64,000 bases of DNA from Enterobacteriaceae bacterium 89 (GTDB lineage Bacteria; Pseudomonadota; Gammaproteobacteria; Enterobacterales; Enterobacteriaceae), in assembly GCA_014156375.1 (NCBI GenBank), contig RQJH01000003.1, positions 248,001-312,000 of the forward strand, given 5' to 3'. The position numbers and the translations under genes are program-made. The notes under the pieces are model-generated. The model ran no database searches. It was given only the letters and a program-made list of their open reading frames with translations, and had not been told where the DNA came from. Positions 23,176-32,980 of this stretch are shown piece after piece (the stretch's first letter is position 1; each line of letters begins with the position of its first letter).

Positions 23176-24669
23176 TTACTGAGATGTTTTTTCCACCAGA
23201 GAAGTTTCTTCTGGTGCATTGTGGCCGCCCGGCGCGGTGCTGTGGATCTCATGCACGCGCTTACGCACACCAAACCAGCCAGCAATCAGCAGTACGGCAA
23301 TCAGCGGAATAGAGCCGATGGTGTAGGTGCCGTTCGGATAATCGAACGCCATCAGCACCAGTACGGCCAGCAGGAACAGCAGCGTCAGCCAGGAAGTGAA
23401 CGGCGCGCCTGGCAGCTTGAAGCTGACGTCCGCACATTTGCCTTCCTTGATAAATTTACGCAGACGCAGCTGGCACACCACGATGAATGCCCAGGAAGCG
23501 ATAATACCGAGTGAAGCGACGTTCAGCACAATCTCAAACACCTGAGAAGGCACCAGATAGTTCAGGAACACGCCGACCACGTACACCGCAAGAGTCGCGA
23601 GGATCCCCGCGTAAGGCACGTGCTGACGGCTCATTTTAGACATGAATTTCGGTGCAGACCCGCCCATCGACATGGAGCGCAGAATACGCCCGGTGCTGTA
23701 CAGGCCGGAGTTCAGGCTGGAGAGCGCCGCAGTCAACACTACGATGTTCATGATGCTGCCAACGTAAGGCACGCCAAGCTTCGAGAAGAAGGTGACGAAA
23801 GGACTCTGTCCCGCCTGATAGGCATTCCACGGCAGCAGCAGCACCAGCAGAACAACGGAACCGACGTAGAACAGACCAATACGCCAGATCACGCTGTTGA
23901 TGGCTTTTGGCACCATCGTCTGCGGATCCTTACATTCACCCGCTGCGGTACCCACCAGTTCAATCGAAGCAAAAGCAAACACCACGCCCTGAACCAGCAC
24001 CAGCGCAGGCAGCAGGCCATGCGGGAAGAAGCCGCCGTTATCCGTGATCAGATGGAAGCCGGTGGTGCCACCGTCCAGCGGTTTGCCCGTCCCGAGGAAG
24101 ACAGTACCGACCACCAGGAAGATAACGATCGCCAGCACTTTCAGCAGGGCGAACCAGAACTCCATCTCGGCAAACCACTTCACGCCGATCATGTTCATGG
24201 TGCCGACAATTGCCAGCGCGCCAAGGGCGAAGACCCACTGCGGCACATCGCCAAACGCGCCCCAGTAGTGCATATACAGCGCCACGGCGGTGATGTCGAC
24301 GATGCCGGTCATCGCCCAGTTGACGAAGTACATCCAGCCCGCCACATACGCCGCTTTTTCCCCTAAAAACTCACGGGCGTAGGAAACAAAGCTGCCGCTG
24401 GAAGGGCGATGAAGCACCAGCTCACCCAGTGCGCGAAGAATGAAGAAAGAGAAGATGCCACAGACGAGATAAACGATAGCGAGCGATGGACCAGCCATCT
24501 GCAAACGTGCACCCGCGCCAAGGAACAGACCCGTTCCGATAGCGCCCCCGATGGCAATCATCTGAACGTGACGGTTGCCCATTGCTTTGTTGTAACCCGC
24601 TTCATGCGAGTTCAGCCAGCGGCGTTTCGCTGCGTGATGCTCAGCCGCGCTGTTGTGTTTTGAGTTCAT
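23176..24669 (-). CDS. ansP: AnsP, L-asparagine permease
   Basis: About 497 residues with 12 membrane helices of the amino acid-polyamine-organocation family. It follows E. coli AnsP nearly throughout: start block AAKRRWLN, IAIGGAIGTGLFLGAGARL (consensus amphipathic region after helix 1), GTAAGECKDP and the last helix before GVRKRVHEIHS. It imports L-asparagine by proton symport at the inner membrane. The start at 24669 gives the same distance to AAKRRWLN as in E. coli; a longer ATG at 24693 lies inside a CCCC/GGGG hairpin. Convergent with yncE. Confidence 0.93.
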   Translation of the reverse strand: MNSKHNSAAEHHAAKRRWLNSHEAGYNKAMGNRHVQMIAIGGAIGTGLFLGAGARLQMAGPSLAIVYLVCGIFSFFILRALGELVLHRPSSGSFVSYAREFLGEKAAYVAGWMYFVNWAMTGIVDITAVALYMHYWGAFGDVPQWVFALGALAIVGTMNMIGVKWFAEMEFWFALLKVLAIVIFLVVGTVFLGTGKPLDGGTTGFHLITDNGGFFPHGLLPALVLVQGVVFAFASIELVGTAAGECKDPQTMVPKAINSVIWRIGLFYVGSVVLLVLLLPWNAYQAGQSPFVTFFSKLGVPYVGSIMNIVVLTAALSSLNSGLYSTGRILRSMSMGGSAPKFMSKMSRQHVPYAGILATLAVYVVGVFLNYLVPSQVFEIVLNVASLGIIASWAFIVVCQLRLRKFIKEGKCADVSFKLPGAPFTSWLTLLFLLAVLVLMAFDYPNGTYTIGSIPLIAVLLIAGWFGVRKRVHEIHSTAPGGHNAPEETSLVEKTSQ

Positions 24670-25089
24670 CGTAATACCCAGGTTACCTGTCATTACCCCA
24701 ATCAGGGGCCCAAAAAATGCCGCGAAAGCTAAACGATTGCGCGGCAGTACGGTGTTCCGCCTTTCTCAGTATTCTGACGTAGAGATAAGGAAAAACATGG
24801 CGCAGCATCCTACCTGTAAATGATAAGCGACGCAAAATATACGCCTTCATAGAGTGAGCTGCGTCGAGTCAATTCGTGTGGTCCGATCTGCTTTTTAGCG
24901 AAGGATATGCTGCCGGGCAATAGTCCTAATTTTTAGTCAGAAATCCAGTCGGTTAGCCGAAATGTCGCCGTCTCAGCGGTATCGGGGCTAAGTTGATTAA
25001 TGAATCCTGCTCATAGCCACCTTCTGATAATGCCCGCTAATCATTCAGGTAAAACCGCGCTACGCTGAATTCATTAACCAGGAGGAAAC
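24670..25089. other. Long intergenic region with ansP leader
   Basis: No gene that I can support. Next to ansP the transcript would form CCCC-x5-GGGG (about 24697-24715), which could cover the ribosome site of the upstream start. The remainder should hold the ansP promoter and the cupin promoter, but I see no clear known operator. E. coli yncG and yncH, which lie beyond ansP, are not here. Confidence 0.4.
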
Positions 25090-25488
25090 ATGAAAATCAT
25101 CCGCAGTGGATCTATCCCGTCAGTGAAAGGGCCAGAGGCCTGGTTTACGGGCAATGTCAGACTTGATGCGCCGTTTCAGGCGACTGAACCCGCCAAAGTA
25201 GGCGGAGCGACCGTGACCTTTGAACCGGGCGCCAGAACCGCCTGGCATACCCATCCGCTAGGACAAACGCTTATTGTCATCCATGGGCGCGGCTGGCTGC
25301 AGGAGGAGGGGAAAGAAGCCGAAGCGCTGAATCCGGGAGATATCGCGTGGATCCCGCCCGGAGTGAAACACTGGCATGGCGCAAGCTCGCAAACGGCGAT
25401 GACCCACATTGCCATTGCCGAAGCCGAGAACGGATCGCCGGTGACCTGGCTTGAAAAAGTGACGGATGAGCAATACGCCGGGCGCTGA
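25090..25488 (+). CDS. Single-domain cupin protein
   Basis: 132 residues forming one cupin barrel. Metal ligands are visible: His53, His55 and Gln59 in [14 protein letters not shown], and His94 in GVKHWHG. Motif 2 is [15 protein letters not shown]. This His-His-Gln-His set is typical of the small Mn/Fe cupins related to the bacterial hydroxynitrile lyase GtHNL and to carboxymuconolactone-decarboxylase-linked cupins. The true reaction is unknown. An AGGAGG ribosome site precedes the ATG. It is followed 50 nt later by a P-loop kinase gene, perhaps in one transcript. Confidence 0.85.
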   Translation: MKIIRSGSIPSVKGPEAWFTGNVRLDAPFQATEPAKVGGATVTFEPGARTAWHTHPLGQTLIVIHGRGWLQEEGKEAEALNPGDIAWIPPGVKHWHGASSQTAMTHIAIAEAENGSPVTWLEKVTDEQYAGR

Positions 25489-25538
25489 CAACGCCACGGG
25501 CTTCGGCTACCCTTTTGATTCATCGCAAAGGGGGCATT

Positions 25539-26084
25539 ATGCGCATCAATGTGACCGGAACCAGCGGCTCCGGGAAATCGACGCTGGCCAGGCGTCTGGC
25601 CGTTATGTTGGCGGTTCCTTATATTGAGCTGGACACGCTCTACTGGCGGAAAAACTGGCAGGGCGCGTCCGATGAAGAGCTGTTCTCTTTGCTGAAGCAA
25701 AAGTTGAGCTCCGCCGAAGGTTGGATACTCGACGGTAATTACAATCGCACCAGGCCGGTGAAATGGCAGGATGTGCAGCTGATTGTCTGGCTGGATTACG
25801 GCTTCTGGCGCACGCTGCGTCAGGCGGTGGGGCGAGCCTATTCCAGAGCCCGGTCGCGTCGGGAGCTGTGGGCGGGGACCGGAAACTGTGAGAGCTTTCG
25901 GCGCTCTTTTTTCAGCCGTGATTCCATTATTTTATGGACCATCAAAACCTGGCGTCAAAATCGCCTGCGCTATCTGGCCGATATGCAGGATCCGCAGTAC
26001 GCCCATCTGCAATTCGTTCGCTTATGCAATCCGCGCGAAACCGAAGCTTTCCTGGCAAAATTACATCAACAGCAAAGAACTTAA
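25539..26084 (+). CDS. P-loop kinase of the adenylate-kinase-like/FlaR type
   Basis: 181 residues. Walker A is GTSGSGKST (Gly7-Thr15), followed by PYIELDTLYWRKNW, the signature of the 'DNA topology modulation' FlaR-like nucleotide kinases, then WILDGNYNRT and a Walker-B-like strand DVQLIVWLDY. The C-terminal RSFFSRDSIILWTIKTW forms an Arg-rich lid. The protein should bind ATP and may phosphorylate a nucleotide or another small substrate that is not known. The ATG at 25539 is chosen for its AAGGGGG ribosome site; a TTG at 25515 is in frame. Confidence 0.82.
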   Translation: MRINVTGTSGSGKSTLARRLAVMLAVPYIELDTLYWRKNWQGASDEELFSLLKQKLSSAEGWILDGNYNRTRPVKWQDVQLIVWLDYGFWRTLRQAVGRAYSRARSRRELWAGTGNCESFRRSFFSRDSIILWTIKTWRQNRLRYLADMQDPQYAHLQFVRLCNPRETEAFLAKLHQQQRT

Positions 26085-26178
26085 CGATAACCTGGTGTGC
26101 CTTCGCCATCAGTGCACAAAACGCTAATTAAGCATCTGCGAACATGCTAGTTTTAGGGCACACAATAAGGAGACCACA

Positions 26179-26409
26179 ATGCCGCACGTAGATATTAAAT
26201 GTTTTCCCCGCGAACTGAACGAAGAAGAAAAACAAGCCCTCGCCGCTGATATCGCCGCTGCCATCACCCGTCATCTGGGGAGTAAAGACGGTGCCATCAG
26301 CGTGGCTTTAAATCAGGTGCAGCAGGATGACTGGAAAGCCAGCGTCTGGGATACCGAAATCGCGCCTAATCTCGACACCCTGATCAAAAAGCCGGGTTAC
26401 AGCATGTAA
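26179..26409 (+). CDS. pptA: PptA, 4-oxalocrotonate-tautomerase-family enzyme
   Basis: 76 residues, one fewer than E. coli PptA (YdcE). It starts [13 protein letters not shown], so removal of Met exposes the catalytic Pro1. The C-terminal LIKKPGYSM block also matches. PptA works on enol-keto substrates such as phenylenolpyruvate in vitro; its in vivo substrate is unknown. A GGAG ribosome site precedes it. Its position before yddH, nhoA and the nar genes is the E. coli order, although a LysR/SDR pair is inserted here. Confidence 0.92.
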   Translation: MPHVDIKCFPRELNEEEKQALAADIAAAITRHLGSKDGAISVALNQVQQDDWKASVWDTEIAPNLDTLIKKPGYSM

Positions 26410-26420
26410 TCCGCTGAAAC

Positions 26421-26456
26421 TGCCGGATGCGGCTTTGCCTTATCCGGCCTACAAAA
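26421..26456. repeat. REP element
   Basis: GCCGGATGCGGCTTTGCC followed by TTATCCGGCCTAC: a single REP hairpin between convergent pptA and the LysR gene. Confidence 0.75.
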
Positions 26457-27374
26457 CTATTTCTGATGTTCCTGCTTAACTTCCTCTACCAGCCAGTCAT
26501 GAAACACCTTCACCTCCGGACGCTCGCGGGCGTGCTCTGACGCCACGATAAAGTAGGACCAGCTCAGCGGCCAGCGCTGTTCAGCGAAGAGCTGACGCAG
26601 CTGCCCGGTGGCGATCAGCTGTTCAACCAGCGCGAGTCGGACAACGGCGATACCGCGCCCGGTCAGCGCGGCGAGGATCACCGCCGACGTTGAGTTGATA
26701 TGCAGCCCGCTCATTTTATCGGTGCAGGCTCCGAGAGCCGTGAGGATCTGCTTCCACGCCGGGAAATTTGCGCCGGGGTGCGGGGTGTCGTCGGTGATCA
26801 GCTTTTGCTGGCACAGCCAGTCCGCTGTCGGCGCTATGTTTTCAGCCAGCAGCCTCGGGCTACAGACCAGCACGGCTTCTTCATCCATCAGCCAGGTTTT
26901 GCTGACGCCGGGCCAGTCTCCCGGACCGCAGCGAATGCCCAAATCGGCCGCTTCATGTTCCACGTCCATCAATTTTTCGGTGACGTCGAGACGAATGTCG
27001 ATGGCTTCATGCTGCTCGGCAAAGCGATTCAGACGCTCCATCAGCCAGTTCATCACCAGCACCTGGGAAGCTGTCAGCACAATTGCCGCGCGAGCCTGGC
27101 GTCCGCGTAGCTTATTCAGCCCGCTTTCAAGGTTATCCAGACCTTGCGTGATATCGCGGAGCGCCTCCTGGGCACCTGCGTTCAGCATCATGCGGGATTT
27201 ACCGGAACGCGAGCGCTCAAACAGCGGATGCCCGACCCAGTCCTCCAGCGCGCGCACAAGTTGGCCTACGGCGGCCGGGGTGACGCCTAGCTCCTCTGCC
27301 GCGCCGGTAAAACTACCGTGGCGGGCCGTGGCCTCAAAGGCGTGCAGCCATTTCAGGCGGTTTAACGATCGCAT
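26457..27374 (-). CDS. LysR-family transcriptional regulator
   Basis: 305 residues. The N-terminal winged helix (WLHAFEATARHGSFTGAAEELGVTPAAVGQLVRALEDW in outline, residues about 9-46) is followed by a two-lobed ligand domain; DLGIRCGPGDWPGVS marks the GcvA-like branch. It is divergently transcribed from the SDR gene across a 152-bp gap, the standard arrangement for a LysR protein that controls its neighbour. The inducer and target are not known. Not present at this place in E. coli, so it is an accessory pair. Confidence 0.88.
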   Translation of the reverse strand: MRSLNRLKWLHAFEATARHGSFTGAAEELGVTPAAVGQLVRALEDWVGHPLFERSRSGKSRMMLNAGAQEALRDITQGLDNLESGLNKLRGRQARAAIVLTASQVLVMNWLMERLNRFAEQHEAIDIRLDVTEKLMDVEHEAADLGIRCGPGDWPGVSKTWLMDEEAVLVCSPRLLAENIAPTADWLCQQKLITDDTPHPGANFPAWKQILTALGACTDKMSGLHINSTSAVILAALTGRGIAVVRLALVEQLIATGQLRQLFAEQRWPLSWSYFIVASEHARERPEVKVFHDWLVEEVKQEHQK

Positions 27375-27526
27375 CAGTCGCTCCTCTCAGTTGAGCAAAG
27401 TGTATCACCAGCAAGATAGTTTTTCTTTCTCGATGAGTGATTTCTTATGCGTCGTGCACTGACTCTGACATTGGCAGAATGCTCCCCATCGAACGGCACA
27501 GTGCCCGTTTCACTCACGAGGTTATG

Positions 27527-28303
27527 ATGAACACACAATTTGCAGGTAAGAAACTTTTAGTTGTTGGTGGGACCAGCGGTATGGGTCTGGAAACGGCGCG
27601 ATTGGTGCTGAAAAACGGCGGCAGCGTCGTGCTGGTAGGAAATCGCGCAGAGAAAGCCGAACAGGCTCGTCAGGCACTCGCGGCTGAAGGCCAGGTGGAT
27701 ATCATCGTGGCTGACCTGATGAGCGAAGACGGGATGCGTAAAGTGATGGAAACCGTCAACCGCGATCATCAGGATATCAGCCTGCTGGTTAACGCCGCCG
27801 GGGTGTTCTTCCCGAAACCGTTCACGGAACACGAGATGGCTGATTACGACATGTACATGAGCATCAACCGCGCCAGCTTCTTCATCACCCGCGACGTGGT
27901 GCGCAATATGCTGGCTCACAACATTCAGGGTTCGATTGTGAATATCGGTTCGATGTGGGCACAGCAGGCGATTGGCGCAACGCCGTCATCGGCTTACTCG
28001 ATGGCTAAAGCCGGGCTGCACGCGCTGACCAAAAATCTGGCGATTGAGCTGGGTGAAAAGGGCATTCGCGTTAACGCGGTGTCTCCGGCGGTGGTTCATA
28101 CCCCGATTTATGAAGGCTTCATTCCGAAAGATGAAGTGAAAGGCGTAATGAACAGCTTTGATGCTTTCCATCCGATTGGCCGCGTTGGCACGCCGGTGGA
28201 TGTGGCTGAAACCGTGGCGTTCCTGCTCTCTGATAAAGCAGGTTGGGTTACCGGCGCGGTCTGGGATGTTGATGGTGGCGTGATGGCTGGAAGAAACGCT
28301 TAA
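27527..28303 (+). CDS. Short-chain dehydrogenase/reductase (SDR)
   Basis: 258 residues of classical SDR type: cofactor loop GGTSGMG (14-20), NAAG (89-92), and the catalytic Ser142-Tyr157-Lys161 set (YSMAK). [20 protein letters not shown] near the end is the usual family close. The Gly-rich loop begins GG rather than TG. Arg40 after the second strand favours NADPH. The start at 27527 has a GAGG ribosome site; upstream in-frame ATGs do not. It is divergent from the LysR gene and likely its target. The substrate, an alcohol or ketone, is unknown. Confidence 0.88.
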   Translation: MNTQFAGKKLLVVGGTSGMGLETARLVLKNGGSVVLVGNRAEKAEQARQALAAEGQVDIIVADLMSEDGMRKVMETVNRDHQDISLLVNAAGVFFPKPFTEHEMADYDMYMSINRASFFITRDVVRNMLAHNIQGSIVNIGSMWAQQAIGATPSSAYSMAKAGLHALTKNLAIELGEKGIRVNAVSPAVVHTPIYEGFIPKDEVKGVMNSFDAFHPIGRVGTPVDVAETVAFLLSDKAGWVTGAVWDVDGGVMAGRNA

Positions 28304-28316
28304 TCTGTCTTTGGTT

Positions 28317-28425
28317 TCTCTCCCTCTCCCTAACCCTCTCCCAAGGGGAGAGGGAACCGACCGTGCCCGGGTTGCCATTCTGTTTTCTCCCTCTCCCTTT
28401 GGGAGAGGGTCGGGGAGAGGGCATC
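28317..28425. repeat. Head-to-head pair of CCCTCTCCC repeats (REPIN-like)
   Basis: Copy 1 (28319-28356) has CCCTCTCCC twice and then GGGGAGAGGG. Copy 2 (28385-28422) is nearly its reverse complement. Each copy can fold alone, and the two can pair together into a long cruciform. It fills the gap between convergent SDR and yddH genes. Confidence 0.75.
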
Positions 28426-28439
28426 AGGCCGCACCGATC

Positions 28440-29012
28440 TTATTCCGCTGCCTTAACCATCTTTCCACTGGTGACAAAAGTGCCAGCGCCAAGATGGTGC
28501 AAAGTATTGCGGCGGTCGCCGTTAAACTGCCAGCGTCCGGCGACAAAGGCCTGTTCATCGGCGGCAGCGGACACCACTTCGCCAAACAGAGTGTCGTATT
28601 TTTCCTGGGCGGCGGTGGCTGGCAGAAGTTTGCACTCCATCCACGCCAGGCATTTCTCTTCAATCACCGGTAAACCCAGCACCGGACCGCGAATGGCCGG
28701 AATACCGTAGCAGTTGAACTTATCCTCATCGCGGCCTGTTACGCTGCCTACCGCATAGGTCCAGTTGGCGGCATCCACGCCGGGGATCACAATGCCGAAG
28801 CGTCCGCTTCTTTCGATAAGCTCCCGCGACCAGGCGCTTTTATCCACCACAATCGCAATGCGCGGCGGCTCAAATTCCACCGGCATGGACCAGGCGGCGG
28901 CCATCACGTTTCGTCGGTCAATACTCTCGTCGTAGCTGGTGATCAGGATGGTCGGGCCGTGATTGAGCAAACGGCTGGCATGTTTTAATTCCACGGGACG
29001 AAAACGGCTCAT
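28440..29012 (-). CDS. yddH: YddH, flavin-reductase-like protein
   Basis: 190 residues of the flavin reductase/FMN-binding split-barrel family: SRLLNHGPTILITSYDE, AAAWSMPVEFEPPRIAIVVDKS and GSVTGRDEDKFNCYGI follow E. coli YddH closely. Such proteins bind FMN and either reduce free flavin with NAD(P)H or act as flavin oxidoreductases. The actual reaction of YddH is not established. The ATG at 29012 has an AGGAG ribosome site and matches the E. coli start; the longer frame to 29060 does not. Divergent from nhoA as expected. Confidence 0.9.
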   Translation of the reverse strand: MSRFRPVELKHASRLLNHGPTILITSYDESIDRRNVMAAAWSMPVEFEPPRIAIVVDKSAWSRELIERSGRFGIVIPGVDAANWTYAVGSVTGRDEDKFNCYGIPAIRGPVLGLPVIEEKCLAWMECKLLPATAAQEKYDTLFGEVVSAAADEQAFVAGRWQFNGDRRNTLHHLGAGTFVTSGKMVKAAE

Positions 29013-29129
29013 AGCAAGTCTCCTGACGGTTTGCGGCAGCGCACAAACGGAAAAAATCACCGCACAAAAACGCCTGTGTTGAGAAAAAAATACGTTATAA
29101 GAACACTATATCTTAAGCACGGAGGCCGT

Positions 29130-29975
29130 ATGAGCCCTTTTTTAACTGCGTATTTTGCCCGACTGAACTGGACTGAAGCTGCTGAGGTCTCTGAAGACAC
29201 ACTGCGCGCGCTGCACCTGCGCCATAACTGCACCATTCCGTTTGAAAACCTCGATGTTCTGCTGCCGCGTGAAATCCAGCTCGACGATCAGTCGCTGGAA
29301 GATAAGCTGGTGACGGCCCGTCGCGGCGGCTATTGCTTCGAGCAAAACGGCCTTTTTGAACGTGCGCTGCGGGAAATTGGTTTTAACGTTCGCAGCGTGC
29401 TGGGGCGGGTGATCCTGTCGAATCCTCACCAGCTGCCGGCGCGTTCTCACCGATTGCTGGTTGTTGAACTGAACGGTGAACGCTGGATTGCCGACGTGGG
29501 TTTTGGCGGCCAGACGCTGACCGCGCCCATCCGCTTACAGGCGGATAAAGAGCAAACCACGCCGCATGGCATTTATCGCCTGCTGAACGAAGGCAACGAC
29601 TGGACGCTGCAGTTCCGCCATCATGACCGCTGGCAGTCGATGTACATTTTCGACCTGGTGCCGCAGTATTTTTCCGACTTCGTCTGCGGCAACTTCTGGT
29701 CTGCGCACTGGCCGCAGTCGCATTTCCGCCATCATCTGCTGATGTGCCGTCATCTGCCGGACGGTGGCAAGCTGACGCTGACCAACTTCCACTTTACCCA
29801 TCAGGAAGACGGGCGCACGGTGGAGCAAATTAACTTGCCGGACGTCGAGAGTCTGTATCTGCTGTTGCAGGACAAGTTTGGTCAGGGCGTGGACGACCCG
29901 AAAAACGGCTTCTCGCTGGCGGATTTAGCGGCGGTGATGGCGGCTTTTGATACGCATCCTGAGGCGGGGAAATAA
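29130..29975 (+). CDS. nhoA: NhoA, arylamine N-acetyltransferase
   Basis: 281 residues, the same as E. coli NhoA. The Cys-His-Asp triad is visible: Cys69 in RRGGYCFEQN, His near residue 107 in SHRLLVVEL, Asp near 122 in WIADVGFGGQ. The enzyme moves acetyl from acetyl-CoA to arylamines and N-hydroxyarylamines in the cytoplasm and so activates or detoxifies aromatic amines. The start at 29130 follows a perfect GGAGG. Convergent with narV, a REP element lying between. Confidence 0.95.
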   Translation: MSPFLTAYFARLNWTEAAEVSEDTLRALHLRHNCTIPFENLDVLLPREIQLDDQSLEDKLVTARRGGYCFEQNGLFERALREIGFNVRSVLGRVILSNPHQLPARSHRLLVVELNGERWIADVGFGGQTLTAPIRLQADKEQTTPHGIYRLLNEGNDWTLQFRHHDRWQSMYIFDLVPQYFSDFVCGNFWSAHWPQSHFRHHLLMCRHLPDGGKLTLTNFHFTHQEDGRTVEQINLPDVESLYLLLQDKFGQGVDDPKNGFSLADLAAVMAAFDTHPEAGK

Positions 29976-29979
29976 CAAA

Positions 29980-30055
29980 TGCCCGGTGGCGCAAGCTTAC
30001 CGGACCTACAAAGGCAAGGGTTTTGTAGGTCTGATAAGCGAAGCGCCATCAGGCA
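29980..30055. repeat. REP/BIME element
   Basis: GCCCGGTGGCGCAAGCTTACC at one end and its inverted partner TCTGATAAGCGAAGCGCC at the other, around TACAAAGGCAAGGGTTTTGTA. Located between convergent nhoA and narV. Confidence 0.8.
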
Positions 30056-30060
30056 AAAAG

Positions 30061-30741
30061 TTAACGCCGCGAACGAACCACCTGATAACGACGGGTGAAA
30101 TACTCCACCGGTGCACTCCAGACGTGAACCAGACGGGTGAACGGGAACAACAGGAAGATGGTCATCCCCAGCACCAGATGCACGCGGAAGATATACGCCA
30201 CGCCGTCCAGATGTGCCGATGCACCGCCGTGGAACGTTACCACCGCCTGCGCCCAGTCCACCAGTTTCAGCATTTCACTGCCGTCCGGGTGTTGGGCGGA
30301 GAATGGAATGGTGCACAGGCCGAGAATGCACTGGATCAGCAGGATACACAGAATGAGAATATCCGCCGTGCTGGACGTGGCGCGTATGCGCGGGTTGAAA
30401 AGGCGACGCACCAGCAGGCCAATGCCGCCGACCAGCGTCAGCACGCCGCAGACGCCGCCGAGGATCATCGCCATCAGCTGTTTCTGCGACATCGGCAGGA
30501 ACCACGAGTAAACCCAGTGCGGGGTCAGCATCCCGAAGGCGTGGCCGAAGAAAATCCCCAGAATGCCGATGTGGAACAGATTCGACCACAGCACCATACC
30601 GCGCTTGTCGAGCATCTGACTGGACGACGCCCGCCAGGTGTACTGCCCGTAGTCATAGCGCAGCCAGCTGCCGAGAATAAACACCGTCCCGCACAGATAC
30701 GGGTAGATATCATAAAAGAAGACGTTCAGATACTGGCTCAT
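30061..30741 (-). CDS. narV: NarV, cytochrome b (gamma) subunit of nitrate reductase Z
   Basis: 226 residues with five membrane helices. It holds the two haem b groups that take electrons from quinol on the periplasmic side and pass them to NarY. Conserved His ligands lie in [15 protein letters not shown] and FRVHLVLGM blocks. Length matches E. coli NarV. It overlaps narW by 4 nt as last gene of narUZYWV. Because it lies beside nhoA/yddH rather than narXL, I assign it to the Z enzyme, not NarI; sequence alone would leave both possible. Confidence 0.93.
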   Translation of the reverse strand: MSQYLNVFFYDIYPYLCGTVFILGSWLRYDYGQYTWRASSSQMLDKRGMVLWSNLFHIGILGIFFGHAFGMLTPHWVYSWFLPMSQKQLMAMILGGVCGVLTLVGGIGLLVRRLFNPRIRATSSTADILILCILLIQCILGLCTIPFSAQHPDGSEMLKLVDWAQAVVTFHGGASAHLDGVAYIFRVHLVLGMTIFLLFPFTRLVHVWSAPVEYFTRRYQVVRSRR

Positions 30742-31436
30742 TTCGGGCCTCCGGCGCGGACGTCGACGTACTGCGGCGCAACGTCCTGGCTAAAGCGTTT
30801 CTGATAACTTTGCAGCGGAGAACTGTCGCAGGCGGAGGTGGCGTTATCTTCGATAAACTTCACCTGCTCCTCTTCCCAGACTGCATCCAGCGCCTGGCGC
30901 GTGTCGTCGCGAGGCTCGTCTTTGACCTGTTTGGTGACACTGTCACTTCTTAGCGGGCTTTTTGCCAGCTCAAGCAGGGCATCAAACAGCTGATAATACG
31001 CTGACTGACGCTGTTTCAGCCTGCCGCCGAGCAGCGCAAGGATCGGCGCGACGTTCTGCAAACCTTCCCGCGCTTCCTGCGCTGACTGCGTGCTGAGAAA
31101 CTCCAGATACAGAGGCAGGTGATCCGGCAGCTCGCGGCAGTCCAGCTGCAGCCCGGCTTTCTCATACTGCGCCATCAAATCGACCATAGCCTGGCCGCGA
31201 TCGCGGGATTCGCCGTGTACGTGTTCAAACAGCAGCAGCGAAGTGGCGCTCCCGCGTTCGAACAAATCACACCAGATCTCCTGCTGGTCGAGCAGCGGCG
31301 TGCCGAGGTAATCATTCACCCACGGTGCCAGCACTGGCGCGTCCTGCGCCACCAGAGACTGTGCTTCCTCACGGTTTTCCCACAGCAGTGCGTCCGGATA
31401 TTCCAGCAGCATAGCGATGAGCTTAAGGATCGGCAT
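30738..31436 (-). CDS. narW: NarW, nitrate reductase Z assembly chaperone
   Basis: 232 residues, all-helical TorD/NarJ-type chaperone. It starts [19 protein letters not shown] and keeps [30 protein letters not shown] in the centre (two adjoining conserved blocks). The protein binds the apo-NarZ N-terminus so that molybdenum cofactor and Fe-S clusters enter before the enzyme docks to NarV; it is not part of the final enzyme. It shares one base with narY and overlaps narV by 4 nt. Function is known from NarJ; substrate preference for NarZ is inferred from location. Confidence 0.92.
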   Translation of the reverse strand: MPILKLIAMLLEYPDALLWENREEAQSLVAQDAPVLAPWVNDYLGTPLLDQQEIWCDLFERGSATSLLLFEHVHGESRDRGQAMVDLMAQYEKAGLQLDCRELPDHLPLYLEFLSTQSAQEAREGLQNVAPILALLGGRLKQRQSAYYQLFDALLELAKSPLRSDSVTKQVKDEPRDDTRQALDAVWEEEQVKFIEDNATSACDSSPLQSYQKRFSQDVAPQYVDVRAGGPK

Positions 31437-32980
31437 TATTCTCCCTCCCCGTGATGACGCACGCCTGAAACATCAATAGCATCAATACGTTTGCTGTTGA
31501 ACAGGTTGAATTTGGTGTCGGAGCCGTGACAGCCGTCGCCAAAGGTGAAGCCGCAGCCGTTTTTCTCCGGGAAGGCGTCTGCCGCCATTTCGCGGTGGCT
31601 GGTTGGGATCACGAAGCGGTCTTCGTAGTTGGCGATGGCGAGATAGCGATACATATCTTCCACCTGCTCAACGGTCAGGCCCACTTCTTCAATGGCACGG
31701 GTGTCGGTCACGCCTTCAACGGTTTGCGAGCGTTTGTAGTGCCGCATCGCCATCATGCGCTTCAGCGCGCGCAGCACCGGTCCGGTATCGCCCGCCGCCA
31801 GCATGTTCGCCAGATACTGCACGGGAATACGCAGGCTTTCGACAGAAGGCAACACGCCATCGGACATCGGCAGACCGCCCGCATCCGCATAGGACTGAAT
31901 TGGTGACAAAGGCGGTACGTACCAGACCATCGGCAGAGTGCGGTACTCCGGATGCAGCGGCAGGGCCAGCTTCCAGTCCATCGCCATTTTATACACCGGC
32001 GACTGCTGCGCAGCTTCAATCACGTTCTGCGGAATGCCTTGCTTCAGCGCTTCCTCAATTACGTGCGGATCGTGCGGGTTGAGGAACACATCGCACTGGC
32101 GTTCGTAAAGGTCGGTCACGTGTTCGGTGCTGGCGGCTTCCTCAATGCGGTCCGCGTCGTACAGCAGCACGCCGAGGTAGCGGATACGGCCCACGCAGGT
32201 TTCGGAACAGACGGTTGGCTGACCGGATTCGATGCGCGGATAGCAGAAGATGCACTTCTCTGACTTGCCGCTTTTCCAGTTGAAGTAGATTTTTTTGTAT
32301 GGGCAGCCGCTGATGCACATGCGCCAACCGCGACATTTATCCTGGTCGATTAGCACGATGCCGTCTTCTTCACGCTTGTAGATGGCGCCGCTCGGGCAGG
32401 TGGCGACGCAGCTCGGGTTGAGGCAGTGTTCGCACAGGCGCGGCAGGTACATCATGAAGGTGTTTTCGAACTGGCCGTACATTTCCTTCTGGATTTTCTC
32501 GAAGTTTTTGTCGCGGGCGCGTTTTTCGAATTCGCCACCAAGCAGCTCTTCCCAGTTCGGGCCCCATTCGATTTTGTTGATACGCTCGCCGCTGATGAGC
32601 GAACGCGGACGGGCGGTCGGCAGATGTTTGCCTTCCGGCGCGCCTTGTAAATCCTGATAGTCGTAGGTGAACGGTTCGTAATAGTCATCAATGCCCGGCA
32701 GCACCGGGTTGGCGAAGATTTTTGCCATCAGACCGATGCGCCCGCCGAGGCGCGGGGTGAGCTTGCCGCTGATGCCGCGGATCCAACCGCCTTCCCATTT
32801 ACCCTGATCTTCCCAGTCCTTCGGGTAGCCGATACCGGGTTTGGTTTCGACGTTGTTGAACCAGGCGTATTCCATGCCTTCACGCCCGGTCCAGACGTTT
32901 TTACAGGTGACGGAGCACGTATGGCAGCCGATACATTTATCGAGATTCAGAACCATGCCTACCTGAGAGCGGATTTTCAT
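31436..32980 (-). CDS. narY: NarY, iron-sulfur (beta) subunit of nitrate reductase Z
   Basis: 514 residues, the same as E. coli NarY. Four cysteine groups bind three [4Fe-4S] clusters and one [3Fe-4S]: CIGCHTCSVTC (residues about 16-26), CEHCLNPSCVATCPSG, CRGWRMCISGCPYKK (Trp replaces one Cys, which makes the [3Fe-4S] site) and CIFCYPRIESGQPTVCSETC. It conducts electrons from NarV haem to NarZ on the cytoplasmic face. It overlaps narZ by 4 nt and narW by 1 nt, so the operon is translated in series. Confidence 0.95.
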   Translation of the reverse strand: MKIRSQVGMVLNLDKCIGCHTCSVTCKNVWTGREGMEYAWFNNVETKPGIGYPKDWEDQGKWEGGWIRGISGKLTPRLGGRIGLMAKIFANPVLPGIDDYYEPFTYDYQDLQGAPEGKHLPTARPRSLISGERINKIEWGPNWEELLGGEFEKRARDKNFEKIQKEMYGQFENTFMMYLPRLCEHCLNPSCVATCPSGAIYKREEDGIVLIDQDKCRGWRMCISGCPYKKIYFNWKSGKSEKCIFCYPRIESGQPTVCSETCVGRIRYLGVLLYDADRIEEAASTEHVTDLYERQCDVFLNPHDPHVIEEALKQGIPQNVIEAAQQSPVYKMAMDWKLALPLHPEYRTLPMVWYVPPLSPIQSYADAGGLPMSDGVLPSVESLRIPVQYLANMLAAGDTGPVLRALKRMMAMRHYKRSQTVEGVTDTRAIEEVGLTVEQVEDMYRYLAIANYEDRFVIPTSHREMAADAFPEKNGCGFTFGDGCHGSDTKFNLFNSKRIDAIDVSGVRHHGEGE

